Assembly (NCBI GenBank): GCA_025093555.1
Contig: JAIWNF010000035.1
Span: forward strand, 62,001 to 126,000
Direction of reading: 5' to 3'
Source: Circinella umbellata
Taxonomy: Eukaryota > Mucoromycota > Mucoromycetes > Mucorales > Lichtheimiaceae
DNA: 64,000 nt
Notes under the pieces: model-generated
What the model saw: the letters and a program-made list of their open reading frames with translations, nothing else
Databases searched by the model: none
Told to the model about the DNA's origin: nothing
Position numbers and translations under genes: made by a program
Shown: piece after piece, positions 1-12,663 of the stretch
How positions within the stretch are numbered: position 1 is the first letter of the stretch
Layout: each line of letters opens with the position of its first letter

Positions 1-423
1 CTTGAAAGAGAAGGAATTATTGCTGAGACTGAAGTACCAGAATATAGGTAAAACATTATTCTCATCGGGAAAGCCTTTCTTTTTATATATACTAAACTCT
101 TCTTTTTCTAATTATTTAGACGAAGTAACATTTTCTTGACAATATCATCTCCTATTCCAGGAACTTTTATTATTTCATTACATTATAAAGGTAATCTATA
201 CATTTATTTTTATATATATACATTTGTTTGATATAAATACTAATTCATTCTTCTTATTATGAAAGGCCGAGACAAACCTATTCTTGAAATTGATTTGAAA
301 TTAGATGATTTATTGGAAAAACAACAAGACGGTGTAAAGTTATTAGATCTTGAGTATATTAAATTGGATGTTTCAAAAACTTTACAGTTACTCACTAAAA
401 CATTCATGGCAAAAAATAAGTAA
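1..423 (+). CDS. IQGAP-type protein, C-terminal end (partial; RasGAP_C region)
   Basis: Only the last three exons are in the window: 1-47, 120-190 and 266-423, separated by 72- and 75-nt GT-AG introns that keep the frame open to a TAA at 421-423. The joined peptide contains GTFIISLHYKGRDKP and then a stretch with DDLLEKQQDGVKLLDLEYIK. I recognise this as the pattern at the end of the RasGAP C-terminal domain of IQGAP proteins (human IQGAP1 has a similar DLLxLQxEGVxxxxL stretch). IQGAPs are scaffolds that bind actin, calmodulin and Cdc42/Rac at sites of polarised growth and the cytokinetic ring. The 5' part, which would hold the calponin-homology, IQ and GAP-related domains, lies upstream of the window. 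The family call rests on about 75 residues and could be another RasGAP_C protein. Confidence 0.72.
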
Positions 424-1259
424 GTTTTCTGTTTGGGGAATAATAAAGATTAATTTATAGAGCTAATAATCTAATATAAATTATTCTTTATATTTTAGAA
501 CTGGTTTCTTTTCTTAGGACTCTTTCTCTCTCTCTCTCTCTCTCCTCCACCTAATAGCTTCTCATGCCCTTTTTCTTTCTCATCATTCAAACCTCTTTTT
601 AACTATTATTTTATTATTATTTTACTATTATTATTATTATTTATTATTATATTTTCAACTACAACGTGCTTCATCTTTATTATTATTATACGCCATTATT
701 TTCTTACTTTTTAAGTTATCTTTTTATAACATCCTCCTCACCCCCCTACTTTTTTTCTTCCTGACACCAAACCCCCCCCCAAAAAAAAAACAAAAATTAT
801 GCTGTAGGAAAAGAAAAAACACATACATACACATACTTAATTTACTCTCGATCTATACATTTCTTGAAAGGGGTTTTATTTTCTTCTGCCCCCCCTCTCA
901 CCAAAAACTCTCTCTCTTCCGTATATATATTACTCTTTTACAAAGTACACCCTTTTATTATTATTATTATTATTTTTTCATTCATATGAAATACTTCTAA
1001 GCTATGTAGGCAAAAAAAATCAATTACCAAAAAAAAAATAGTGTATTACATTTATTGATTATTGTTTATTTTGTACAAAGTTATAAAATTTGGTCTGTGT
1101 TATGTTTTGTGTGTGTGTGTGTGAAAAGAAAGAAGTTTTGATGAAAAAAGAAAATGCAATAAAAAGTATAAATAGATGATGTGTGTGTCAAGTGTAAAAA
1201 AAAAAAAAGAAATAGTGCGTCGGTGATGAAGGAAGAGGTAGTAAGGATATATAATCGAT
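424..1259. other. Convergent 3' intergenic region, low complexity
   Basis: This lies between two genes that converge tail to tail. I see no coding pattern. It is rich in simple sequence: a (TC)n tract near 525-544, (TTA)n/(ATT)n runs near 600-690 and 955-975, C and A homopolymers near 772-791, and a (GT)n run near 1108-1122. The two 3' untranslated regions probably fall here. Confidence 0.6.
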
Positions 1260-4200
1260 TTATGATCTTTGAGTCTTTTTCGACATTTTAACCTTTTTAG
1301 GTTTAAATTGCTTGTTTTCCTTTGCAATAATTTCATTGGCAGTTGGATTCTTACGTTTCTTTGAAGAAGCATTCTTGACACTCACAACCGATGCTTTACT
1401 TTTACCTTTATTCATAGCTTCTACTTGAGCTTGAGCATTTTCCCAATCTTTATCTTCACCTCCAATAGCATATTGTGACAAATCCAGCTTGTCAATGATT
1501 TCACGTTGCTTTGCTTTCAGTCCATCGACTACTTCATTACCAGCTGCTTTTAATTCATCATCCATCGATTCTTTTAAAGGTTTCCAAGCTTCATCATCTT
1601 CAATGTCACGACGATCTTCACCCATCATTTCATGATCTTCTTCAGCTGCGGCAGCAGCTTCGATTTCTTTTTTCTTACGTTTTAATTCAGGTGATTCTTC
1701 TTCAATAGCATTACTTTGAATTTCCGTATAGTATTGGCTGACCTTACGAACAATCTTGACAAACATAGCAAGGACTTGATTACCCGCTAATGACAATTCC
1801 TTTTCCAATTCATCCACGGATTTACGTTGTAAACCAATACCCATCAAAATAGAGCTTTGAACGCCAGATAATTTAATACCAGAAGCCATTTCATCACGGA
1901 AATACAAGGAAGCAACCGTAGGAATCAAATCAAGAATGACATGATAATCAAGCATATTGTTGGCATACGATTCTAAACGTTTTAAATCGTAGGGTGTGAA
2001 ATACATATCCAAACGTGACTTGGTCAATGGTTTGTTTTCATGGTGTTGACCACTCTTGGCTGCTTCTAAAACACTGAGAGCATTGATGACAGGGAAATCA
2101 CGGAATTGATAAGATAATAAACTCAAGAAACGTCGAGAGAAATCACTGGCAAAAGCATCCAACCAAGCTGCACTTGAAACACCCCCTTCTAATGTATTCA
2201 CCATAACACATGTATGTTCACCTGTCAAATCATTAGGTGTTTGACGAACATATAATGGAACAAATCCAGAACGTTTCCAAAACTTGTGCAATGAAGGTGT
2301 CATACCATAAGACACACCAAGATAATCAAGACGTGGAGGACGTTTGTCACTCAAATTGGTCAAAAGAGGAGGCATCTTGAGAGGATCACGGACCTTGATT
2401 TGATCTGTTTGAAGATCAGCGTTTTCGAGTTCATCGTCATCTACACGAGTAATTGTTTCTTCTTCATCTTCACCCGATTCGCTCAAGTTAGACATATCTC
2501 CTTGATAGTATGACTTGAGTAATTCAAGGGCACGGGAGCCATAACCCATGCTTGCATAATCAGGATGAGTAGCAATACGAACAACACGTGCACCCGATAA
2601 ACTGGCAAAATCATCATCTTGGAATTGTTGTGAAACAAGCCATGGAATCATGTCACCGGCAGGACGTTGACCCCGAGAAAGTGAGTTGATGACAGTTTGT
2701 CTTGAAATCTCACCTTCTAAACATACTTGAACAACAACCAATGGGTCAGGAAGACTTGTGCTTGCGTGAGCCATAGGTGGAAGTAATACAAACAAATGAT
2801 GGGCTGGAGCATCACTCATCAATTGTAAATCATTGGGTGAATTCTTATAATGACTTGCAACATAAAGAGCCATCATGCGTTGTAAGAAAGTTTCACTGAC
2901 GGGATGGTAAGAGAATAAAGTGTCACGATTGACATAATAAAGTTCACATTCGGAAGGATGAGGACAACCTTGAATGTTCTTGGATACAATCGAAGCATCC
3001 AAACACAATAATTCGTTAAGCCATTTTTCAACAGGATCATTGGGTCCATAACGAATAGGTTCTTCCAATTTGATTTCTTTGAGTGTACGTCCAGCAAGTC
3101 CTTCGGTTTCATTGATTTGTTTTTTGGCAACCATATCACGACCCACCAAAACATTTTCACCTGAAGCATCCTTGGCAACACCACTGGATTTACCAATGAA
3201 ACCACGTGATTGTTCACGGAGTTGTTGAATCAATTTGAGTGACAGGGAACGACCGGTACCTTCATAACCATTAATGGTAGATGCCATGAAAACAAGGTAA
3301 GGACCCAACAATTTACGAACAACGGGTAATGGAATAGCAGCAGCTTCATCAATCACTAACAATTCAGCTTGACCAAGAACATGAGCATCTTGAGGTTGAA
3401 TATATTGAATGGTTTGACGATGTTGTCTAAAGATATTGACACGAACAATAGCCTTGTTGAATTCTGGATTTGTTGATTGAACAATATCATAATCCAGATG
3501 TTCTTCATAACCAAGTGAATCAAATGTCTTGAAAACAAATTCAAACAATGTCTTTAAATTTTCAGGGCTGGGAGAAGTGACAAAAATATTAGAGTAACCA
3601 TAAGCAACGGCAGATGCCATAGCAATACCGAGTGCAGCGGATTTACCACGACCACGAGCCGCTGTCAAAGTAACTGTACTACGCAATGATTTCTCGGAAA
3701 TAGCTTCGATAAAAGTAAGAACCGCCTTGGCTTGATCCACAGTACGTGCGCCCTTGACCAATGATCCAACAGGTTCTGTATCGGCAAGTGATTCTTTCAG
3801 TTCATCCAATTCCATTTCTTGTTCTGTTTTTTGTTCATCGGCACTCTTGACAGGTAATGGTTTGACATGTTTACCCATACTGATGGGAAGTACGTTTAAT
3901 TCATCATCCACTACAAGACAATTTTCACTGGTTCCCAAAGATAAAATGAAACGTTCGTTGAATCGAGCAACAATATCATTATGAGCTTCCGTTCGATAAC
4001 GTGAATGGACATCCTATATATTTTTAAATTAAATTAATATTTTTTTTTTAATTTTTATATCCCACATATGAATATATATTAAAAAAAAACATACCATAGC
4101 CATTGTATATAATTGTTTAAGTGAGCTCATATTCTTAAGCAAAAGAACAACCATACCACCACCTTCAACTGTTTCAATAGTACGAGCAAGCGTATTGGGT

Positions 4201-4797
4201 GTAATGGCTTCAAAATCTTGAAGAATACACATACCATAAGTATTACCAAGAATCTTTTGCGTTTCCTTATAGTATGCATAACGAATATTGGTGACTGTTA
4301 CAAATAATTCAAATGGATCTTCGGTATTCGCTTCACGTGTACCCCGTTTAATTTCTCTCTTAATTTTTGCTTCACGTTTTTTGCGATGACTATTAAATAA
4401 AATAGTTTTTTTTTTGTTAGATCTCCCATTATTTTTGACACTTTTTTAAAATCGGTTTTGTCTTTTTTTTTTTTTTACCTTGTAAATCCAAGGTCTTTCT
4501 TATAGCACCATAATACAGAAGGTCGAGAAGTTACTTGACTTTGAGCAAGTAAATAATGAAGGTTGACAACCTAAAAAGAACAAAAAAAAAATTAATACTT
4601 GATCAAGTTTTTTTTATGAGATCAAAGAGGGTGCGAGAGGGGGGGGGAAAGAATCGTAATTTCGTAATTTACGATCTAAAAAGGTTTACCTGTTCTTTAC
4701 CCTTGTCACCAACAACAACAAAGAAAGAACGATGTTTTGTTTGTACACAGTTCTTAATGAGTGTACGAATACGAGAATCAACCACCTTTCTAACCAT
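1260..4797 (-). CDS. NAT10: RNA cytidine acetyltransferase NAT10/Kre33
   Basis: Four exons on the minus strand: 4690-4797, 4479-4570, 4095-4389 and 1260-4013, about 1082 aa (yeast Kre33 1056, human NAT10 1025). This enzyme makes N4-acetylcytidine in 18S rRNA and some tRNAs, using ATP and acetyl-CoA, and acts in the nucleolus during small-subunit assembly. The start MVRKVVDSRIRTLIK matches the conserved family N-terminus, which fixes the first ATG. A Walker A loop ARGRGKS lies near residue 284-290, a DEAAAIP Walker B-like stretch near 385, and a GNAT-type segment RIATHPDYASMGYGSRALELL near 640-665. The Lys-rich tail (KKRK, KPKKVKMSKK) fits nucleolar targeting. All three introns are short GT-AG introns, and joining exons 2 and 3 restores the family's SHRKKR motif. 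Nothing looks broken. Confidence 0.96.
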
Positions 4798-5024
4798 ATT
4801 GTTAATAAAAGGGTGGAAAAAAAAAAAAGAAAGAAAAGGTGAAGGGATAGAGGGGTAGAAAGTTCTGAAGGGATAGAAAAAAGATTGACAAGTTTACAAA
4901 AAAAAAATTTGGTGGCGGAGCTTTTTTCCAATGCATCAGTTTCAGTTCTAAAAAATATATTTTCACTGTGTAAATTTTTATAGTGATTATCAATCGTATC
5001 ATGTTCATAGCAGCAACATACATG

Positions 5025-6352
5025 CTAATAAGCAACACGCACTAGCGGATTAAAAAAAGAAAAAACTATGACTTTGTCGTTACTGTCATCATTTATGATG
5101 GCTCTTAATAGAACTGCTGTTGCCGCTTTCAAAACCATTGTCTACAAAAATAATTTATTCAGAGGTCCATCCTCCTTATTCAGGCTCATTTGCAGTAAAG
5201 ATAAACATAAGAGTAACTTACTCATACTTGATTCATGACTTGACATAAATCGAGCATGGTATCCATATTGTTGATATATGCAGGAATATAAAGGAACCTA
5301 CATCTATCAACCTATTTACATTCCATGGTACTTTTAACTCCAAACAAACAACACGACAACGGTAATCCTATAATTGAAGTCAGACCTAGCTGTGCGACAA
5401 TATTAAATAGTTAACAACAAAAAAATAGAATCTAAAGCGACTTGATCTTCAATGGCCAGTTCATCGATAGATTTTTCTATTTGCTTTATTGTGGGGAACA
5501 TGATTTCGATGATCCGTGTATAAAAAAAAAGGTATAACATGGAAGATTATCGAATGGAAGTCACTTTTGAATATAGTAATACTCGGAAAATCCTCGGTCT
5601 TATCCGACTGCTACTGCAAAATTAAAGGTACCCTTCTGTAATATAATAAATAATATGAAAATAGAATAGAGCAAACGGGAATTGAGAGTACTTTATATCA
5701 AATTAATTGTTCTTTATTTTATTCAATAAACTACTTGTATTTATATTATTTCTATACTAAGAGTTGCTTGGCAATATTATATAATTTATATGTTATGTTA
5801 TGCTTGACAGCATTGTGATTTACTCGGCTTGATGGTAATAAGAATTAATTGGCGTGTGGTATTAATTACGACTTCCTAGTTTGGGGCTGATGATGATGAT
5901 CATGTGATGTCGCAGTATTGCTTACACCTTCGTTATACAACATGATTTTACTTTTTAATAGGTAAATATTCTCGAACAGCGTTAAGGGGAGTATCATCTT
6001 GTTGTTTTGTTGGTAATTTGTTCTTGTTGTCCAGCCTGCTCGTCTTGTAAAGTTCCCAAACTAGTGTTTGCAATTTCAAGCATCGTCTCAGCAACACTTT
6101 CATTAAGAATAAATTGTTCCCACTGCTATTATATAGTAGTGAGTAATTTTATTCGGCTGGTATATTTTAAAATAACCAGGTAAACTTTAGTTTAGTACCT
6201 CTATATTGTCATTTTCATTTACATGGAGATGTTGGACGCGATCATTTTCTTCGTTATGTGATGTAGTGTGTGGGGTAGCGAGGAAATATCGTTTCCCATT
6301 TTTATTATATTCAAATAGCAACACAAAAAACAAGTCATAAACACGACACTTC
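5025..6352 (-). pseudogene. Possible spliced gene or gene relic, unrecognised
   Basis: No long ORF is present, but several short minus-strand blocks read like joined exons. Block A, 6199-6352, and block B, 5994-6125, join across a 73-nt GT-AG intron in phase 0 and end in TGA. The peptide contains RVYDLFFVLLFEYNKNGKR, then QWEQFILNESVAETM and DEQAGQQEQ. Further on, an ATG at 5501 opens MFPTIKQIEKSIDELAIEDQ. Segments 5228-5297 and 5025-5141 join across an 86-nt intron to give PAYINNMDTMLDLCQVMNQ then TMVLKAATAVLLRAI, ending in TAG. I do not recognise any of it. It could be one decayed gene, two small genes, or chance. The block junctions between 5300 and 5400 do not give a clean intron, which favours decay. 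Confidence 0.3.
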
Positions 6353-6743
6353 CTATAACAAAAATAACAGTCAAAATGCTACACATGGATACAACTCTTT
6401 ATATATCCCATACAACGTAGTATGATCACACTTCTTTTTTTCTCACACAGCATTTGATTGGCTTCACTATATAATATCATCTTTATTATCTAAAAAATCC
6501 CTCAGGTAGGGAATTAAGTATGATTATGATGACGTGCATATGAAAATCTAAAACAGGCAAAAATTTCATGAAAATTTTCACATGCAAAAATCTTTTGGTT
6601 AAACAAAAAAGAAGAACCTGCTTTTTCCTTTTTTTTTTTTTTACTCCACACTTTTTTTTTTCTTTCTTCTTTATACTTTTCTTTTATTATAATACAATAA
6701 TATATATACACTTAATATTTTTTTTGACTATAATTAATATATA

Positions 6744-8567
6744 ATGGATTTTCAACAAAAGCGATTAAAGGACCTAAACACACTTTATATAGACTATGAG
6801 TCTCATATTAATAGTGTTCAAGCTGGTTTGAAAAGAGAACTCCCTTTACTTGTACAAGAGTTTCAGCTTTCCTTGGACCAAACTGCTGCTTTGGATGATT
6901 ATGTGAATGATCGAGGTAATTGTTTTCATTTTTTTTGTATCTAAAGAAATAGTTTACTAATATTAAATAAACTATATTATACTAGTCACAATCTTTCGCT
7001 TTCTTCGGAAAAATAATTACTCACTACCACACACATTATCACTAATATTGGATACTCTAAAATGGCGAATACGCGAATCTGTGCATAATTTAACATTATC
7101 AGATATTGATCCACTATTTTTTGACGAACCTTTAACTTTTTTTCATGATCAACCTGATCGTTGTGGCCGGCCCATCCTTCTCGTTCAACTCAGCCATTTA
7201 CCAGTAACACTCAACGACCAATCGGACAAAACTGCATTCTTGTTTCCTTTTGTTACATTTGTCTTGGAAACGGCTCGAAAAATCACATGGGAAGCAACAC
7301 AAGAACGTCTTAAACAAGGTGTACCCAATCCAATATTAACTGACATTCTTGTACTTGTCGACTTTAAAAATGCACGGTCATTACCTCGAGTAAGTCTAAT
7401 TCGCTCTTTTTTTTTTTTAATTATACAAAATAAAATTGATTTTATATTTATTTAATTTATTTAGGATGCAAAATTGATGCAGGCATTTATTCAATTATTG
7501 AGACGATACCCATTATCTGCAGGAACAGTTTGTTTGCTCAATTTTGGATGGATGTATCAAGGTTTGTGGCAAATGGTGAAATTATTATTGACAGAAGAAG
7601 CCAAAAACCGTGTCTGTTTTCCTAAAGTAAAAGAACTTGCGGAATGGATTGATGAAACTGAACTCCTTACAGGTAAAAAAAAAAAAATACTTATTTAGTT
7701 GATAGATGAAAAAAAAAGGAGGGTATAAAGAAAACGTAAATATAATATATATTTAAAATTGTGGGGTATATTTTCATAGTTCTTGAATCCAAAAAATCAG
7801 TATCATGGGATCTCAGCCAAGACCAAATCTACAACAGAAAACAACCACAAATAGCGTCATCCCTATCATCACCTAATGTTCTCAGCAGGCGCAACTCTAC
7901 TTGTACCGTTTATTATGATTCATATGACATCACACAAATTTCACGCACACCTTCATTCACGCACCTTCATCCATTTACATATCAGCAACAGCGCCGACTT
8001 TCAACAACTGCAAGTACTTGCTACGCCACACCTGTTGGTGGCATGACCCCTATACCCAGCCATGGTAATTTAACTGCTCTGACAAAACCGCCTCGAATCC
8101 GTTCTGCATTTAAAAACTTTTTGGATCCAAATGACGGTGTTTCGTCTTGGCTTTTAAGTGAAAAATTAACAGCACTTCAAGAGCAACAAAGCGAAGAAGA
8201 GACGACATTGTCATCGGAAGAAGAAGCAGAACCATCACGACGACGATTAAGACGGACCAATCAACAAAGAAAGAGAGATGTAGCGGTGGGTCTTGTGTTT
8301 GGGATGATGGTCAGTGCCCAACGTTTGATGAGAGTGATGATTATACGAATGCTGAAAAAGGCAGTTCGGTATCGAAACACTGTCTACTGGATTGCGGCAT
8401 GTATTCTTTTACGAGATGGATTACAAGAATTCATGCAACAAATATTATCTCTGATGGGTGAAGTTTTAGCGGATCGATTATCACTTGGAATTCAGGATGC
8501 AAGTGCGGCGGGCATCCGCAGTATTTTTAGTCTGACAACAGGTCATCGTGGACAGTTGACACTTTGA
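6744..8567 (+). CDS. CRAL-TRIO (Sec14-like) domain protein with hydrophobic C-terminal region
   Basis: Four exons, 6744-6915, 6986-7389, 7465-7672 and 7780-8567, give about 523 aa. All introns are GT-AG and the frame holds throughout. The N-terminal part has FRFLRKNNYSLPHTLSLIL, typical of the helix before a CRAL-TRIO lipid-binding fold. It is followed by DRCGRPILLVQLSHLP, DILVLVDFKNA and a segment ending GLWQMVKLLLTEEAKNRV, which matches the Sec14-family lid region. These proteins bind or transfer phosphoinositides and other lipids. The last exon is not typical of plain Sec14: it is Ser/Gln-rich, has an acidic patch (EEETTLSSEEEAE) and then a basic and hydrophobic stretch (about residues 430-500) that could anchor the protein in a membrane. 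The lipid ligand cannot be told from sequence. Confidence 0.85.
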
Positions 8568-9046
8568 AGGTGCTTTTGCTCCTTTCTTTTATATACCATT
8601 CGTTTTTTTATTATTATTTTGGTCGCAATTGAAATTATGTAAAGAAAAGGGGGAGCATAAATTGATGGCTTCAACTTGAAACCTTTTTTGTTCTCCCCAG
8701 ACATATGCAATGACACATCTAATCCTTGTCTCTCTTTCCCTTCTTTTTATGTCATATGAAAAAGAAAGCACTCTCTTTATGTCACACATGCATAAATATA
8801 CACATATAATTTAGATACTCAGACATTTAAAATGCTTTTCCCAAAAACCCCTTCCCCTCCGTTCCTCTTTTTGAAATTATTATGTTTTTTTTTTCTTCAG
8901 AAAAAGAAACAGACTATCATTGTTCTACAATTTATCCATTAATTATCTTTTGTACATAATAAATATAAATATACACCTAGTATGAATAATATTTTTTGTT
9001 TCTTCCAATAATGTATATTAAGTAATAATGATAATAGTTTATATAT
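8568..9046. other. Convergent 3' intergenic region
   Basis: About 480 nt between the converging CRAL-TRIO and WWE-like genes. It is AT-rich, with AATAAA-like stretches near 8958. No ORF or RNA gene is supported. Confidence 0.5.
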
Positions 9047-9496
9047 TTAATGATAATATTCTAAAGTGATTGGATCTTGTTTCATTCTTGCAACCAAGAT
9101 ATCCTTATCTGACAAAGAAGCCAGCAACATGTGTGGGTATAAAGTGATAGGTTCGTCAAAATGAGAGTCTTTCAAAACAATTGAAATACAATTATGTTTA
9201 AATTGTATTAGATCGAATGCTGAAGGATCTTCTTCGTCAATATCAATATTACTTTTAAGAATTGACGATATCTTTCCTCCTGTTGTTGGTGGTGTTGCTA
9301 TAGTAGCTGTAGTTGTTACTAATATTTTATTTCGTGGCTGCTTGGTTACACTCTTTGTTCCTAAAGAATCTTTAAAATGTTGCGCAAGTTCATCATGATG
9401 TCTATAAGTAAACTCGAGTCGCTTTTGATTTATGGTATCGAATGGTACCCAGGCATCGTTAAAATTTTGGTTTTCAAACATCCAAATGATGGCCAT
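9047..9496 (-). CDS. Small protein with WWE-like domain
   Basis: A single open frame of 149 aa starting MAIIWMFENQNFNDAWVPFD. The spacing of aromatic residues (W-x-F-x-N ... W-V-P-F-D ... LEFTYR) resembles the WWE domain, found in some ubiquitin ligases, poly(ADP-ribose) polymerases and DDHD-type phospholipases, where it mediates protein or ADP-ribose contacts. The second half has ISIVLKDSHFDEPITLYPHM and ARMKQ, which could be the closing strands of the same fold. The middle (about residues 50-80) is Thr/Lys-rich and probably disordered. The start is uncertain: the bases just upstream read TTATTTAG, a good splice acceptor, so there may be an upstream exon, though 9500-9760 looks more like a Pro/Thr/Ser-type leader than a conserved protein. 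The domain call is by eye only. Confidence 0.5.
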   Translation of the reverse strand: MAIIWMFENQNFNDAWVPFDTINQKRLEFTYRHHDELAQHFKDSLGTKSVTKQPRNKILVTTTATIATPPTTGGKISSILKSNIDIDEEDPSAFDLIQFKHNCISIVLKDSHFDEPITLYPHMLLASLSDKDILVARMKQDPITLEYYH

Positions 9497-11427
9497 TTCC
9501 TAAATAACTTTTTGGATTTGGACGTTGTTTAAAGTCGATGATGAATTTAACAGAATATAATAAGCGATAATAAAAAATGTAAAGAGGAAGAAGTAAAAAA
9601 AAAAGAATGGGAAAGGACAAGAGAAACAATGTTTCCGGTAGTACGGTGACGTGTTGTATTATAGGTAAAAGTACGAACTTAGTGGGGAAGCGTAGAAGAA
9701 GTTGGAAAGTAGAAGAGGAGGAGGAAGTAGTAGTAGTAGTGGTTAAGTAAACATACATAATAATATTTAATTCAGGACATCATTTCATTTCATGTCATTG
9801 GTATATACTGAGCCTTTATTTTTATTTTTCTTCATATATCTATTCTCATGTGATCATCCATCATTTCGTCATTGTTTTCTTTTTCCCAAAGCATAACTTG
9901 CCATTAATAAACAAATAAACGTTGATTCGTTCAATTTAAGTCTTTTGTAGAATAATAAGCTGTCAACACATAACACAAAAAAAAACGGCACATGTCACAT
10001 TTCGTTTTGTTTATCACGATGGCTTATTAATTAATTTAATGTGTAAATTTCTTTATAACAAAAAGAAAAAGAAAGAAAAGCTAAAATTATAATTATAAGA
10101 ATTATATTACAACATGTCTCTATTTACACATACGCACATGCATATGATTTGTGTGTCATCTTTTTTGGTAGATGTTTTATCTTGTTGTTATTATGATTAT
10201 TTCATTTTGATCTGTTTATTTTTCTTTGTTAGTAAAGTAAGATGTGATTATCTATTATCAGTGCACTCAAAACCCACGTTTTACCCTTTTTTTTCTTGAT
10301 ATGATGATGATAAAAATAATTGTCATGTGCTGTTCAAAAATGTATCTTGTGAAATAGTAAAGTATAAAAGAAAATAGAAAACCAACCTGACGAGGGTAGT
10401 TTACTACTACCGAGTCTTAAGCATACATGAGTAAAAAACATGGCTTTTTCATCACTTCTTTCTGCTTACATAAGCCCATATTCGGCAAAGATAACAATAA
10501 TAAATAGTGATATGCACATGTGACATGTAGAAAATCATTCGAATAAGCTTTTGTGTGTACCGATGGTCCCCGGATCATCATTCTTATTTTTTATATGGTA
10601 ATGGTCATGACCTTATATGAAATAATATAACTTTTTTTATTAAATTAATAATTATTAATTTAACATTCTGTCAGATTATTTATTTTAATCAACTGTTCTT
10701 GTTAATAATACCCGCGAAATAAAATAGCGCTGAACAATAATAAAAGCATCTCGTCGGACATGTTCCCTTAATTCAGTTGTACATGATTCTTTCCCTTTCC
10801 TTTCTTTTTAGGCAACATTATATAAAATAGCAACTCATACATACGAAATGAGACTTTGGGTTTGAATACGTATTAATAGTTACGGAGATTATGTATATGA
10901 CGTTGTACTAGCTATTTGACAAAAATAAAGATACCTTTTGAAGATAATAGATAAGTAATTAGTTTACATGAAATGTTTGAAAAGAATTCTTTGGTACACA
11001 AGAAGAAACCTCATTGGGCTACAGATATACTATTAGTTCAAACTACATATTATATAAACGACATTAATATTCGTCTTTTTTTAATAAAATAATAATAGTC
11101 CTGCACAATAGATATCATTCAACGCACGGCACAAGTATTTGAAGACAATTTTATTTAATTTTCTTTTTCCTTTTTTTTGGTCTTTTCAGCGAAACTTGTT
11201 TATTGGTACGCTTTTATTTCAAAAGCTGAGCATGCAGCAGCATTGTACTCAGAGTCGTCAATGCTCATTTTGAGACCACGTTCCGTTGAAACCCCGCGCA
11301 CATTTTTAGTTGGTCAATACATTTGATTCGCCAAAACACACTGTATTGTCTTATCCTTTTCATAAACCCTTAACACAACAGCCGCCTTTTTTTTTACCCA
11401 CCCTAAGTTTTTGATAATATAAAGAAA
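9497..11427. other. Intergenic region between divergent genes, no gene seen
   Basis: About 1.9 kb upstream of both the WWE-like gene (minus) and the Gln-rich gene (plus). The only open frames (for example 10114-10299) are Phe/Cys-rich translations of AT-rich DNA and show no protein-like pattern. A small inverted repeat lies near 10395-10412 (GGTAGT/ACTACC type). The segment at about 11160-11420 has pyrimidine-rich tracts expected of a fungal promoter. Confidence 0.5.
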
Positions 11428-12099
11428 ATGGACAATAATCCATTTCGTTCACAAAATACAAACATGTATTCAAGTCCCATGTCGGGACAATCACAATATC
11501 CACAAACGAATGCAATGCCACAGCAAACGACAACCCATGGATTCAATCCCTCTTCTTATTCGTCACCATTACAACAACCACAGCATACTGCTTATAATAC
11601 AAGTGGATATTCAAACACACCATATCAACAACAGCAACAACAACCTAATAATAATTATCAAACAGCTTATCCACAACAACAATCTATGTATGGTCAACAG
11701 CAACAACCGTCTTTTCAAACCTCGTATCCCCAGCAACAACAATCATTCCAACAGCCGTCGTACCCTCAACAACAATCATCATATCAACCATTTCAACAGC
11801 AGCAGCAACAACCAATGTATTGGCAAACACCTCAACAACAAGCACAGCCTTATAATCCATCAACGGCATTTATTCCATCTGATTTTGGTTTATCGACGAA
11901 TAATAACAACAATGCTAATCAGTTTCAACAACAACCACAACAGTCAAGACAGCCCCAGCATGCACCTGTGGATGCCAATGCGTACTTGAAAGGTAATCAA
12001 GTACGAAAGATGGAATGTCCTGTATGTCATAAAACAATTGAAGGTGATAATATGGCTTTAAACCATCATGTTAACGAGCACTTAGAATATGACATGTAA
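11428..12099 (+). CDS. Gln-rich (prion-like) protein with NPF motif and C-terminal UBZ-like zinc finger
   Basis: An intronless 223-aa frame. It starts MDNNPFRSQ, so an Asn-Pro-Phe motif, the ligand of EH domains in endocytic adaptors, sits at residues 4-6. Residues 12-185 are almost all Q, N, Y, P, S and T, with many QQQ runs: a low-complexity, prion-like region. The last 30 residues hold CPVCHKTI at 197-204 and ALNHHVNEHLE at 210-220, giving a C-x2-C ... H-x3-H finger with the LNxHVxxHL helix of ubiquitin-binding (UBZ-type) fingers. Together these suggest an adaptor linking EH-domain proteins with ubiquitylated cargo, but this is inference from motifs. The Gln codons are mixed CAA/CAG, so the tract is not a pure microsatellite. 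Frame-shifted open frames over the same region are shadows of the repeat. Confidence 0.75.
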   Translation: MDNNPFRSQNTNMYSSPMSGQSQYPQTNAMPQQTTTHGFNPSSYSSPLQQPQHTAYNTSGYSNTPYQQQQQQPNNNYQTAYPQQQSMYGQQQQPSFQTSYPQQQQSFQQPSYPQQQSSYQPFQQQQQQPMYWQTPQQQAQPYNPSTAFIPSDFGLSTNNNNNANQFQQQPQQSRQPQHAPVDANAYLKGNQVRKMECPVCHKTIEGDNMALNHHVNEHLEYDM

Positions 12100-12663
12100 C
12101 AGTTTTAACGCCAAGAGTTTTCCCCCGTTTCTTTTTTTTTCATATCCACATGACCTTCCTACGTAACCCATCATCCAATTCCATTTTTAATAATAACAAT
12201 AATAACCATGATCCATGATCATCATAATAAATTTCTCTCTTTCCTTTTCTAAACTGTGAAAAGGAATTACCACCGGCTTTTTATTATTGGTGATGAGAAA
12301 AAAAATTACCGTTATTGTTTTCAATTATGTATTTTTTTTTTCAAATATAAGAACCATAAAGGAAAAGCAACAATGTTCTATCTTTTGGAAATGTAATTGA
12401 CTTACTCCTTTTGTTGTTTGATGCTTGCTGATATAAACTTTTACCTCTCCTTTTTTTTTCTCTTAATGGATAATCCCTTTTTTTTGGATGACATCTTAAA
12501 AAATTTATATACGTACGTATCATTTATTGATTTATAGACTATGCAAATTGTTGCATGATAAATAAAATAAATATCTGCTAAGTAGGCAATTTTCATAAGA
12601 TTCAAGATTTTACCGCACATGGGTGTTTTTTTTTTCATTACTTTTTTTTTTTTATATTTAATA
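12100..12663. other. Intergenic region, 3' side of Gln-rich gene
   Basis: AT-rich, with poly-T tracts and no supported gene. It probably holds the 3' untranslated region of the Gln-rich gene. Confidence 0.45.

Noticed and set aside
11510..11989. Asn/His-rich 159-codon frame inside the Gln-rich gene
   Set aside because: Frame-shifted reading of the CAA/CAG repeats.
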